The notes under the pieces were generated by a model that had not been told where the DNA came from, did not search any database, and was given only the letters and a program-made list of their open reading frames with translations. Of a DNA stretch of 64,000 nt, positions 1 to 8,762 are shown piece after piece (the first letter of the stretch is position 1; each line of letters starts with the position of its first letter). A program made the position numbers and the translations under genes. This DNA comes from CAVWQV01 sp963757115 (GTDB taxonomy: Bacteria > Pseudomonadota > Alphaproteobacteria > Acetobacterales > Acetobacteraceae), in contig CAVWQV010000006.1 in NCBI GenBank assembly GCA_963757115.1, positions 682,001 through 746,000 on the forward strand, given 5' to 3'.

Positions 1-524
1 TCCGCCTGCTGGCGCACGCGCTCCAGCAGGTGTCCGCGCCACTCGGCGAAATTGACGATCCGCGGCGCCAGGCCATCCGGGTGCAGCGCAAGGCGCATCA
101 CGTTAACCGGCGGACGCAGCAACGCATGGCTCACGCCGGCGATCAAAAGGTCGGCGGCGTCGTTGCCTGCGATCAACGTCCAGTGCCGGTCCACGGCAAC
201 CGCGGGGTAGGGGTCATGACCCTGCAATACGAGGTCCACCGCGCGCCGTGCGGCGGCAAGCGTGGGATCGTCCAGCCGGCGTTCGCTGAAGGCCGGCGCA
301 TAGCCTGCGGCCCCGAGCAGAAGATTGCGGTCACGTAGCGGAACCGCCAGGTGCTCCGCCAGATGAAGCACCATGCTGCGGCTCGGCTGCGCTCGGCCGG
401 TTTCGAGGAAGCTGAGATGCCGGGTCGAGGTTTCCCCGGCCATGGCCAGATCAAGCTGACTTAAGCGCCGCCGTTGGCGCCATTGCCTGAGCAGGGTTCC
501 GAACGTTTGCGCGGTTTCCGACAT
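1..524 (-). CDS. XRE-family regulator with MmyB-like ligand-binding domain (partial, runs off left edge)
   Basis: Translating the minus strand from the ATG at 524 gives an uninterrupted frame to position 1, so the C-terminus lies outside the window. The first ~65 residues are a helix-turn-helix of the XRE type (FGTLLRQWRQRRRLSQLDLA, then STRHLSFLETGRAQPSR). The following part (DDPTLAAARRAVDLVLQGHDPYPA, shown here in pieces: PAVAVDRHWTLIAGN, MRLALHPDGLAPRIVNFAEW) matches the MmyB-like PAS-type ligand-binding domain seen in many actinobacterial and proteobacterial one-component regulators. It is divergent from the NTF2-like gene at 660, with 135 bp between the starts; such pairs are common and the regulator probably controls that gene and itself. 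The ligand is unknown. Confidence 0.85.
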   Translation of the reverse strand, partial: MSETAQTFGTLLRQWRQRRRLSQLDLAMAGETSTRHLSFLETGRAQPSRSMVLHLAEHLAVPLRDRNLLLGAAGYAPAFSERRLDDPTLAAARRAVDLVLQGHDPYPAVAVDRHWTLIAGNDAADLLIAGVSHALLRPPVNVMRLALHPDGLAPRIVNFAEWRGHLLERVRQQA

Positions 525-659
525 GCTTGGAGATTAGCGCGGACCGCCAAGCGCCTCCATGACCTCGGAGGTAATCGACCGCGCAGGCGGTTCCCCGTTT
601 GCTGCCGCCCGGGTCGAGGCGGCGCGGGCCGCCGAGCCCGCAAGCAGGGAACATCGACA

Positions 660-1031
660 ATGAGCACAGTGAACGAGATCGTCGCCAGCTACATCGGCGC
701 TTGGAACGAAACGGATGCGGGTCGCCGCCGCGATATCATTGCGCGAACCTGGAGCGAGAGCGGCAGCTACCAGGACGCGCATCGCGAGGGCACGGGGCAC
801 GGCGCCATCGATGCGATGATCGCGGCCGCTCAGGCGCAATTCCCTGGCTACCGCCTCCGTTTATCGAGCGGCATCGAGGCGCACCACGACCGCGTCCGCT
901 TCAGTTGGGTCGCCGGAGGCACGGAAGCAGCACCGCTGTTCATCGCCGGCACCGATTACGCCACACTAGCGGGCGACGGCCGCCTCGCCGCCGTGACCGG
1001 CTTCGTCGACGCCATGCCGCACATGGGCTGA
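660..1031 (+). CDS. NTF2-like / SnoaL-like small protein
   Basis: This 123-residue protein has the length and pattern of the NTF2-like alpha+beta-barrel family: an N-terminal helix (IVASYIGAWNETDAGRRRDI), then TWSESGSYQDA and a C-terminal sheet ending in GFVDAMP. Family members bind or convert small hydrophobic molecules, and the sequence does not say which. I start at the ATG at 660; the same frame is open further upstream but that part reads as noncoding. It faces the XRE/MmyB-like regulator across a short intergenic region and is probably its target. It ends before a strong inverted repeat shared with the convergent mmsA-type gene. Confidence 0.7.
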   Translation: MSTVNEIVASYIGAWNETDAGRRRDIIARTWSESGSYQDAHREGTGHGAIDAMIAAAQAQFPGYRLRLSSGIEAHHDRVRFSWVAGGTEAAPLFIAGTDYATLAGDGRLAAVTGFVDAMPHMG

Positions 1032-1049
1032 GAGCAGCACTCGAGGACG

Positions 1050-1087
1050 GCGCCGCTCCCGCTCGAACACTCGGACGGGAGCGGCGC
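1050..1087. terminator. Inverted repeat between convergent genes
   Basis: A perfect 12-bp inverted repeat (GCGCCGCTCCCG at 1050-1061 and CGGGAGCGGCGC at 1076-1087) with a 14-nt loop lies between the NTF2-like gene and the convergent aldehyde dehydrogenase gene. There is no good T-tract on either side, so it may be a weak bidirectional terminator or an mRNA-end stabiliser. Confidence 0.6.
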
Positions 1088-1107
1088 AACGAGTAGCTGA
1101 ACTCCGA

Positions 1108-2605
1108 CTATCGTCCCAAAGTCGGCATCTTGAACTCGGGTCCTCTGCGCGCCCCGGTTGGCCAACGCTGCGTCACGGCCTTGTAGCGCGTGTAGAAGCG
1201 CACGCCCTCGGGCCCGTGGATGTGGTGGTCGCCGAACAGCGATTGCTTCCAGCCGCCGAAGCTGTGGAACGCCATCGGAACCGGAATGGGCACGTTCACG
1301 CCGACCATGCCAATCTCGATGCGCTTGGCGAAATCCTGGGCGGCCCCGCCGTCGCCGGTGAAGATGGCAACGCCGTTCCCGTACTGGTGCCCGTTGATCA
1401 TCGAGACCGCGCCGCGCGAGATCGGGCGTACGCACCACGCTCAGCACCGGGCCGAAGATCTCCTCCCGGTAGATGCGCATATCGGTGCCGACGTGGTCGA
1501 ACAGGCTGCCGCCGATGAAGAAGCCCTGCTCGTAGCCCTGGAGCGAAAGATCGCGCCCGTCCACGACGAGTTTGGCCCCCTCCCGTTCGCCGATATCGAT
1601 GTAGCCGCGCACCTTGTCGCGATGCTCGCGCGTGACCAACGGGCCCATCTCGGCCTCGGGGTCGGTGCCCGGCCCGATCTTGAGCGCCCGCACGCGGGGT
1701 TCGAGTTTTTCTACGAGCCGGTCGCCCGCGTCGCCGACGGCGACGGCGACCGACACCGCCATGCAGCGCTCGCCCGCGGAGCCATAGGCCGAGCCCATCA
1801 GGGCGTCCGCGGCGTCATCGAGGTCAGCGTCGGGCATGACGACCAGATGGTTCTTCGCGCCGCCCAGCGCCTGGACGCGCTTGCCGTGCGCCGTGCCGCC
1901 TCGGTACACGGTTTCCGCAATCGGGGTGGAGCCGACGAAGCTGACCGCCGCGATGCCGGGATGTGCGAGGATTGCTTCCACCGCCTCGCGACCGCCTTGC
2001 ACCACTGAGAACACGCCGGGAGGCAACCCGGCCTCCTCCAGCAGAGCCGCGAGCTTCAGGCTAGCCGACGGGTCCCTTTCGGACGGTTTGAGGATGAAGC
2101 AGTTGCCACAGGCGAGGGCGACGGGGATCATCCACAGCGGCACCATGACCGGGAAGTTGAACGGCGTGATCCCGGCGACGACCCCGAGCGGCTGGCGCAT
2201 CGACCATGCATCGATGCCGGTGCCGACCGCCTCGGTGTACTCGCCCTTCAGCAGATGCGGGATGCCGCAGGCGAATTCCACCACCTCCAGGCCGCGCTGC
2301 ACCTCGCCCTCGGCGTCCGACAGCACCTTCCCGTGCTCGGCGGTGATGATGGCGGCGAGGTCGCGCCGGTCCCGCTCCAGCAGCTCCTTGAACCGGAACA
2401 TCACGCGCGCGCGGCGGAGCGGAGGCGTCGCGGCCCAGGCGCGCCAAGCCTCCGTCGCAGCGGCGACCGCGCGATCGAGCTCCGCCGGTCCCGCGAGCGC
2501 CACCCGGCCGCTCACCTCGCCCAATGCTGGGTTGAACACGTCAGCAAATCGACCGCTGTCTCCGACCACCGAACGGCCGCCGATGTAGTGCCCGATCTCC
2601 TGCAT
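1108..2605 (-). CDS. mmsA: Methylmalonate-semialdehyde dehydrogenase (CoA-acylating) family, frame broken near 1415
   Basis: NAD-dependent aldehyde dehydrogenase of the MmsA type, which converts (methyl)malonate semialdehyde to propionyl-/acetyl-CoA in valine and inositol catabolism. Visible features are the oxyanion Asn in TPFNFP (~150), KPSERDPS (~173-180), and the catalytic Cys281 in GERCMA preceded by LGGAKNH, which is typical of MMSDH. The start at 2605 follows a strong Shine-Dalgarno (GAGGAGGAGAAGACT-ATG). The reading frame breaks after EEIFGPVLSVVRTPDLAR. The last ~97 codons (MINGHQYGNGVAIF onward, ending at 1108) lie in another frame, and removing one G near 1410-1418 restores a normal ~498-residue enzyme. 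This is most likely a sequencing insertion. Divergent from the LLM gene at 2728. Confidence 0.85.
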
Positions 2606-2727
2606 AGTCTTCTCCTCCTCGTCAGCGCCCCATGGAACCGCATCGGCCGTAGCGCCGCCAGACCCCGGTTGGATGCCGGCAGCGAACGGGCGTAGGCTTC
2701 CGTTAACTAGCAAGGCGGGAGAGAGCG

Positions 2728-3573
2728 ATGAAATTCGGCGCGGCCATGTTCTTCACCGACTACTCAATGACCGCGGCGGAGCTCGCCCGCACCCTGGAGG
2801 AGCGCGGCTTCGAATTGGTCTGGGCGCCCGAGCACTCCCACATCCCGGTAGGCCGCAAGACCCCTTTCCCTGGCGGGGGCGACCTGCCGAAGCAGGACCA
2901 CGACGCAATGGACCCGTTCGTGACTTTAGCCGTGGCCGGTGCCGTCACCACCAAGCTCAAGCTTGGCACCGGCGTGTTGCTCGTCCAGCAACGCGACACC
3001 ATCCAGACCGCCAAGCTGGTGGCGTCACTCGACCAGGAGAGTAAGGGCCGTTTCCTGTTCGGCGTCGGCGGCGGCTGGAACCAGGACGAGATGGAGAACC
3101 ACGGCACGGAGTTCGCTACCCGCTTCAAGCGGATGCGGGAAAGCATCGAGGCCATGAAGGAGATCTGGACCAAGTCGAAGGCCGAGTATCACGGTGAGTT
3201 CGTCAACTTCGATCCGATCTTCGCGTGGCCGAAGCCGGTGCAGAAGCCGCACCCGCCGATCCATGTCGGGGGCGCGTTCCCGCAAGGCGCACGGCGCGCG
3301 ATCCGTTATGGCGACGGCTGGATCCCGGTCGCCGGAAGGGGCGACGTAGGCGATGTGTTACCCGAGTTCCACAAGATGGCCAGGGAGGCGGGACGGGACC
3401 CTGCTTCGATGGAGATCACCCTGTTCGGCATCTCGCCGGAGGTCGAGAAGGTGAAGCGCTTCGCCGATCTCGGTGTTTCGCGGATCGTCACGATGCTGCC
3501 GTCCGACAATCCCGACGCTGCCAAGGCGGCACTCGACCGCTGCACGGATGTCATGCGGCAGGTCTCCGGGTAG
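2728..3573 (+). CDS. LLM class flavin-/F420-dependent oxidoreductase
   Basis: A 281-residue protein of the bacterial luciferase-like monooxygenase superfamily. Typical blocks are WAPEHSHIPVGR near 30, LGTGVLLVQQRDTIQTAK near 75-95, GRFLFGVGGGWNQDEMENHG near 108-128, and KPHPPIHVGGAFPQGARRA near 172-190. The length and the GGGWNxxEMxxHG block fit the subgroup annotated as TIGR03619-type F420-dependent oxidoreductases, but flavin (FMN) use is equally possible. The substrate is unknown. The start follows GGCGGGAGAGAG. It is divergent from mmsA with 122 bp between. It is one of three LLM enzymes in the window, and no cofactor biosynthesis genes lie nearby to settle F420 versus FMN. Confidence 0.8.
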   Translation: MKFGAAMFFTDYSMTAAELARTLEERGFELVWAPEHSHIPVGRKTPFPGGGDLPKQDHDAMDPFVTLAVAGAVTTKLKLGTGVLLVQQRDTIQTAKLVASLDQESKGRFLFGVGGGWNQDEMENHGTEFATRFKRMRESIEAMKEIWTKSKAEYHGEFVNFDPIFAWPKPVQKPHPPIHVGGAFPQGARRAIRYGDGWIPVAGRGDVGDVLPEFHKMAREAGRDPASMEITLFGISPEVEKVKRFADLGVSRIVTMLPSDNPDAAKAALDRCTDVMRQVSG

Positions 3574-3713
3574 CCCGCCGAGAGACCTCTCCCTCCCTGC
3601 AACGGGGAAAAGGCCGGGACAGGGTTGCGACTCACGCTACAACCGGAAGTTCTTGCTCTCGGCGTCGCGTCCCCCTAGCTCTGCCTCAGTGCACGAGCGG
3701 GCAGGAGAGAAGG

Positions 3714-4745
3714 ATGAGCTACAGGGTCGCGGTCGTCGGCGCCACCGGGGCGGTCGGGCGCGAGATGCTCAAGACCTTGGCCGAGCGCGAGTTCCCGATC
3801 TCGGAGGTCGCCGCCATCGCCTCGGGCCGTTCCGCCGGCTCGGAAGTGTCGTTCGGCGACAAGCGGGTGCTGAAGGTCCGGGGGCTAGACGGCTTCGACT
3901 TCGCGGGCTGGGACATCGGCCTGTTCAGTCCAGGCGCGGCGATTTCCGCCGTCCACGCCCCGCGCGCCGCGGCGGCCGGCTGCATCGTCATCGACAACAC
4001 CAGCCAGTTCCGCATGGAGCCGGACGTGCCGCTCGTGGTTCCCGAGGTCAACCCGCAGGCGATCACGCGCTTCGCCAAGCGCCGGATCATCGCTAACCCC
4101 AATTGCAGCACGATCCAGATGGTGGTGGCGCTCAAGCCGCTGCACGATCGTTTCACAATTCGCCGCGTCGTGGTCGCCACCTATCAATCCGTGTCGGGCG
4201 CCGGGAAGGAGGGGATGGACGAGCTGTTCACCCAGACCAAGGCGAGCTTCGTCAACGATCCGGTCAGGCCCGAGCAGTTCACCAAGGAGATCGCCTTCAA
4301 CTGCATTCCGCACATCGACAAGTTCATGGAGGACGGGTCGACCAAGGAGGAGTGGAAGATGGCGGTGGAGACCCGCAAAATCCTCGATCCCGACATCAAG
4401 GTGGCGGCCACCTGCGTGCGGGTGCCGGTGTTCATCGGCCACGCTGAGGCGATCAACGTCGAGTTCGAGCAGCCGGTCAGCGTGGCGGAGGCGCGGGCTG
4501 TCCTGCGCAATTCGCCGGGTATTACCGTCGTCGATACGCGCGAGGACGGTGGCTACATAAGCCCTGCCGAATGCGCCGGGGAGGATGCGGTATTCGTGAG
4601 CCGGATCCGCAAAGACCCTACCGTGGAGCACGGCCTATCGTTCTGGTGCGTGTCCGACAACCTCCGCAAGGGGGCCGCGCTGAACGCCGTGCAGATCGCC
4701 GAAACCCTGGTGGCGCTCGGCCTGCTTACCCGGAAGGCGGCCTGA
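3714..4745 (+). CDS. asd: Aspartate-semialdehyde dehydrogenase
   Basis: Catalyses NADPH-dependent reduction of aspartyl-4-phosphate to aspartate semialdehyde, the branch point to lysine, threonine and methionine. The 343-residue protein begins with the Rossmann motif VAVVGATGAVGREML. It carries the active-site Cys131 in ANPNCSTIQ, the substrate-binding YQSVSGAGKEGMDEL region and RVPVFIGHAEAIN with the catalytic His. The start at 3714 is preceded by AGGAGAGAAGG; the frame extends further upstream without family similarity. It stands alone and ends 19 bp from the convergent AI-2E-type gene. No frame problems were seen. Confidence 0.95.
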   Translation: MSYRVAVVGATGAVGREMLKTLAEREFPISEVAAIASGRSAGSEVSFGDKRVLKVRGLDGFDFAGWDIGLFSPGAAISAVHAPRAAAAGCIVIDNTSQFRMEPDVPLVVPEVNPQAITRFAKRRIIANPNCSTIQMVVALKPLHDRFTIRRVVVATYQSVSGAGKEGMDELFTQTKASFVNDPVRPEQFTKEIAFNCIPHIDKFMEDGSTKEEWKMAVETRKILDPDIKVAATCVRVPVFIGHAEAINVEFEQPVSVAEARAVLRNSPGITVVDTREDGGYISPAECAGEDAVFVSRIRKDPTVEHGLSFWCVSDNLRKGAALNAVQIAETLVALGLLTRKAA

Positions 4746-4763
4746 CCGGCTGGCCGTGCGATG

Positions 4764-6717
4764 TCAGGCCGCTTCCGCGGGCTGCTCCTGCCCCTCTCGG
4801 GACGCTTCCAGGCAGGCGTTGACTGCGCCTCGTAGGGTGCTCGCGTAGTAGTCTGCGCCGACGGCTGCGCGCAGGCGATCGTCGTGCAGCACCGCTTCAT
4901 CTGACGGCCAGAGCCCGACTAGGATCGGGGCGCCCGGCGCGCGCTGGCGGATGCGCCGAAGCAGATAACGGAGGTGCGACGGCGTTCCGGTGATCTCGAC
5001 ATAACACACGCACACCATCGCGATGCCGCTCAAGTCGAGCGTCTCGATATTGGCCCGCGACACGGTGCCGTGCTCGACGACGCGAGCATTTAGGCCGTGC
5101 TTGGCAAGCAGTTGTGCGAGCATGGCCGCCGCAGCGTCGTCGAACTGCCCGCGCCCGGCCACGCACAGCACCGGGGTCGGCCCGCGCCACGCAGGGGGCA
5201 GATCCTCCGGCGTTCGGGGGCCGCCCGGCGGGGCGGGCTCGCTCGGCAGCTCACGCTCCGCCGGAGGCAGAACGACCGGGCCGTCGTCGGCGGCCTCCGG
5301 TTCAGGATCAGCGTCGGGATAGGCGTCGAGGTCGTCGATCATACCGGTGATCGCTTGCTTGATGCGCTCAAGCTGCTCTGGTGCCAGCACGCCGCGGGCG
5401 ACGTCGTATGCCGCGAGCTGCAAGCCCTTGACGGCCACCTCGTCGTAGTACCGAGGAAAGTGAACGCTCCTTCAGCAGCACCTCAGCGGAATCGATCGCC
5501 TCGTCGGGGTCGCCGGCTAGCACGCGTTGGTAGAAGCTTTCCACGGGGGTGAGTGCCGGGCGGTCCCCGAACAGCACGTCCAGGAACTCCAGCCGATCGA
5601 CATGCCGGCCGAGCACGACGAGGCAGAGGGTCAGCGGCGTGGAAAGGATGAGCCCGATCGGGCCCCAGAGCCAGGTCCAGAAAATCGCCGAGACGACGAC
5701 GGAAAAGGACGACAGGCCCGTGCTGTGGCCGTAGAGCACCGGCTCGAGCGCTTGCCCGACGAACGGCTCGACAACCGCGAACAGGCCAGCGGTCCACAGC
5801 ACGGTCGACCAACCTGGATCGACCGCAGCCGCGAGCGCGACGGGAAACAGCGCCGCAAGCCAGGAGCCGATATACGGGAGGAAACGCATCAGCGCAGCGA
5901 CGAACCCCCACAGGACGGGGCTTGGTATGCCGATAAAGAACAGCCCCGTTCCTATGACGACGCCGAAGCTCGCGTTGATCGCGAGCTGCGTGAGGAAGTA
6001 TTTGGAGAGTCGCCGGGCGGCGTCATCCATCGCGATGGTGGTGCGATGCAGGTCGGCCGAGCCGAACAGCCGGATCAGCCGGTCCCGCAGGTCCTCGCGC
6101 TGCAACAGGATGAACACGGAAACGATGAACACGATCCCGATCGTCGCGAGCGGATTGAGGACCGGCGCCAGATAACGTTCCGCCAGCTCGAACTGCGACG
6201 GGCTCGGTTGGTGGACTTCGACCGGCACGGGCGGTGCGGGCCGACCATCGCGAGGCGGGTTGTTGGGCTGACCGGGAGGCGCGGGCGGGCTCGCGTGCTC
6301 GAGCGGGTGTCCAAGCTGCTCGACCAGCCGCGCCATCCGCTTGTTCGTGAACTGTTGCACCGCCTCGATCTTGCGGTCGATCGTGTACTGGTATCGGGGA
6401 AAATCCTCCGCCAAGGACGCGACCTGCGTCCCGATCAAGCCGCCGAGCGATAACAAGATGCCGAACGCCACCAGCACGGCGATCAGTGCGGCGGGCACGC
6501 GAGGCAGGTGGGCGCGCCGCAATAGGTCGACTAACGGGGCCAGCACGAAGCTGAGCAGGACCGCAAGGGTCACGGGGATCAGGACCTCGCGGGCCAAAAA
6601 CAGCGCCGCAATCACGACGACGCCAACGGCCAGGGTCAGCAGTGCACTCACGCCGGGGACTTCCGCAGGAGCGACTTGAGCCCGCGACGGAGCGGGCGAA
6701 GAAGGCGCGTCAGCCAT
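4764..6717 (-). CDS. AI-2E family transporter with a soluble C-terminal domain (frame broken near 5451)
   Basis: The N-terminal ~400 residues form a typical AI-2E/PerM-like membrane protein: paired hydrophobic helices at ~22-60 and ~75-100, a proline-rich loop (PPAPPGQPNNPP) near 150, and then the conserved core FIVSVFILLQREDLRDRLIRL, VVIGTGLFFIGIPSPVLWG and LVVLGRHVDRLEFLDVLFG. The frame shifts at LKERSLSS; one extra base near 5450-5452 separates it from the continuation YYDEVAVKGLQLA, which runs to the stop at 4764. The continuation ends in a ~110-residue Rossmann-like domain (VLCVAGRGQFDDAAAAMLAQ, then APILVGLWPSDEAV) resembling B12-binding/receiver-type folds. The corrected length is ~650 residues, which fits a longer AI-2E subfamily. 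The name is historical, and the real substrate is not shown here. Divergent from fkbH-like. Confidence 0.8.
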
Positions 6718-6778
6718 TCACAACTGTCCTGCTGGTTCGCACGCCATAACGCGGTCGTGACTGGGGATATCCCATCTA

Positions 6779-6800
6779 GGAATTGCTTGTATCCTTTTTT
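6779..6800 (+). promoter_or_regulatory. AT-rich element upstream of fkbH-like, resembling one at 33698
   Basis: The segment GGAATTGCTTGTATCC followed by a T6 run stands out in the GC-rich intergenic region between the AI-2E gene and the fkbH-like gene (start 6877). A close match, GGAATCTCTCGTATCC followed by TCTTT, occurs at 33698-33718 upstream of the polysaccharide polymerase-like gene. Both could be promoter or operator parts for surface-glycan genes. Only two copies support this. Confidence 0.25.
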
Positions 6801-6876
6801 GCTTAACGACTTGCGGTTGTGCTCGGCGGGTGCTTCGGCGCAGATTGCCGCCCCGCAATCCCGATGGAACGAACTG

Positions 6877-8727
6877 ATGCTGGATATCGCGGCGCCCACC
6901 ATGCCCTCGCCTGCCCAAATTCTGTCCGAGTTGCGACGCCGGTTCGCCGAGAAGCCGCCATCGCTGCCTGCCATTTTTCAGGCCGGCGACCAGCTTGCGG
7001 CCGCGGCCGAGATGGCCGGGCCGGACCTTTCGCGCACCGTTCCGGTGCAACAAATCGCGGTCATGGGCGCGGCGACGATCGATTATCTCAGCCGCGCTGT
7101 CGCTAGCGCAGTGGCCCAGGAGGGCGTGTTCCCGGTCGTCTACCAGGCCCCGTTCGGCTCCTACGTGCAAGAAGCCCTGAATCCAGCGTCCGGCCTCAAC
7201 AGCTTTGCGCCAGAGCTGGTCGTGATCGCACCCGAGGCGGGCGACTTCGTTCGGCCTCTGCCGCCGGACGTGCTCGCCGAACAAGTTACTGACATCCTGC
7301 ACGCTCATGTCGACCTGTTCGTCGCCATGTGGGATGCGCTTGCCGGTCGCGGCTGCCGGATTGTGCAGCACATGCTGGTGCCGCCGGCGGCACTCGGCCG
7401 TGGTGCCGCCGAGCGCCTGAGCCCGGGTTCGCCGTTCAACCAAGTGCGTGAACTGAACGACAGGCTGCTGCGCGCAGGCGGAAGCCGGGTCCAATGGGTG
7501 GATCTTGAGCGGTTGAGCGGCGAAGTTGGCACCCGGGAATGGTCTGCCGGACGATACTGGTATAGCGCCCGGCTCGGCTTCAACCAGAAATGCCTGCCGG
7601 ATTACCTGCCGGCGTTCCGCGGCGCGTGGCGGGCGGCCTCGGCGCGGGCGAAGAAGGTGCTGGCCCTCGACCTCGACAACACGTTGTGGGGCGGCGTGAT
7701 CGGCGACGACGGGGTAGAGGGTCTGCTGCTCGGCGCGGGCTCGCCGGAAGGCGAGGCGTTTGCCGACTGGCAAGCCTACATCAAGGCGCTGGGCGCGCGC
7801 GGCGTGATCCTCGCCGTGTGCAGCAAGAACGCGCCCGAAATCGCGGAGTCGGGCTTCGCCCACCGGGGCGCCGTGCTGTCCCGTGCCGATTTTGCCGCGT
7901 TCGAGTGCTCGTGGAACGACAAGGTCGGTGGGCTACGAAGGATTGCGGCCACGCTCAATCTTGGCCTCGACAGCATCGTTTTCGCCGACGACAACCCGGC
8001 CGAATGCGCCCTCGTGCGCCGCGAACTGCCGGATGTGGAGGTGCTTGACCTCGGCACGGACCCGGCCGCTTTCATCGGCAAGCTCGACGCCGGGCATTGG
8101 TTCGACCTTGGCAGCTTCACAGCCGAGGATTTCGCCCGCTCCGCGGCCTATGCCGCCCGCGCCGAGGCGCTTGCCGAGCAAAACAGCGCGACCGATCTCG
8201 ACGGCTACCTGCGGGGGCTCGGAATGCGCGGCCGGATTTACCGGCCGGGAGAGGCCGACATCGCGCGCGTCGCGCAGCTCGAGCAGAAAACCAACCAGTT
8301 CAACCTAACAACACGCCGCTATTCCGAAGACGCGATCCGGGCTTACCTGGCGCGCGAGGATGCAGTCGTGCTGGCCTTCCGGCTGTCCGACAAATTCGGC
8401 GACCACGGCCTGACCTCCACGGTGATTGCGCTGCCGGAGGGCGACTCGCTCAAGATCGACAGTTGGCTGATGAGCTGCCGCGTGTTCTCGCGCACGGCCG
8501 AGGAGTTCATCATGCGCGAACTGCTTTCGATTGCGGAGGCGCGCGGGCTTGCCCGGCTGGTGGGCGAGTATATCCCGACCGCCAAGAACGGGGTGGTGGC
8601 CGAGCTTTTTCCGCGCCTCGGTTTCACGGTCGACGCCACGGGCGCGAGGTGGACCAGGCATTCCGGCCCGCCTACTTCAGACGAGCTCGTAACCCATATC
8701 CGAATGGTGGACGCAAGCGCGGCCTGA
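6877..8727 (+). CDS. FkbH-like HAD-IIIC phosphatase/acyltransferase-type protein
   Basis: A 616-residue two-part protein. The HAD-IIIC core carries the nucleophile motif LALDLDNTLWGG (Asp265, Asp267), motif II SKN (~316-318) and the acid motif FADDNPAE (~369-376). The C-terminal part, from about QKTNQFNLTTRRY through SWLMSCRVFSRTAEEF and EYIPTAKNGVV, is the GNAT-like domain always found in FkbH proteins. The N-terminal ~230 residues look like the usual SGNH-like region. FkbH enzymes load 1,3-bisphosphoglycerate-derived glyceryl onto a carrier protein, but many copies sit in surface polysaccharide loci with a less clear role. No carrier protein is encoded nearby. The ATG at 6877 is chosen by homology and its ribosome-binding site is weak. 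The next gene starts 35 bp downstream on the same strand. Confidence 0.88.
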   Translation: MLDIAAPTMPSPAQILSELRRRFAEKPPSLPAIFQAGDQLAAAAEMAGPDLSRTVPVQQIAVMGAATIDYLSRAVASAVAQEGVFPVVYQAPFGSYVQEALNPASGLNSFAPELVVIAPEAGDFVRPLPPDVLAEQVTDILHAHVDLFVAMWDALAGRGCRIVQHMLVPPAALGRGAAERLSPGSPFNQVRELNDRLLRAGGSRVQWVDLERLSGEVGTREWSAGRYWYSARLGFNQKCLPDYLPAFRGAWRAASARAKKVLALDLDNTLWGGVIGDDGVEGLLLGAGSPEGEAFADWQAYIKALGARGVILAVCSKNAPEIAESGFAHRGAVLSRADFAAFECSWNDKVGGLRRIAATLNLGLDSIVFADDNPAECALVRRELPDVEVLDLGTDPAAFIGKLDAGHWFDLGSFTAEDFARSAAYAARAEALAEQNSATDLDGYLRGLGMRGRIYRPGEADIARVAQLEQKTNQFNLTTRRYSEDAIRAYLAREDAVVLAFRLSDKFGDHGLTSTVIALPEGDSLKIDSWLMSCRVFSRTAEEFIMRELLSIAEARGLARLVGEYIPTAKNGVVAELFPRLGFTVDATGARWTRHSGPPTSDELVTHIRMVDASAA

Positions 8728-8762
8728 CGACGTCCAAGCCGGCGCCAATTCGGGCTTGTCGC

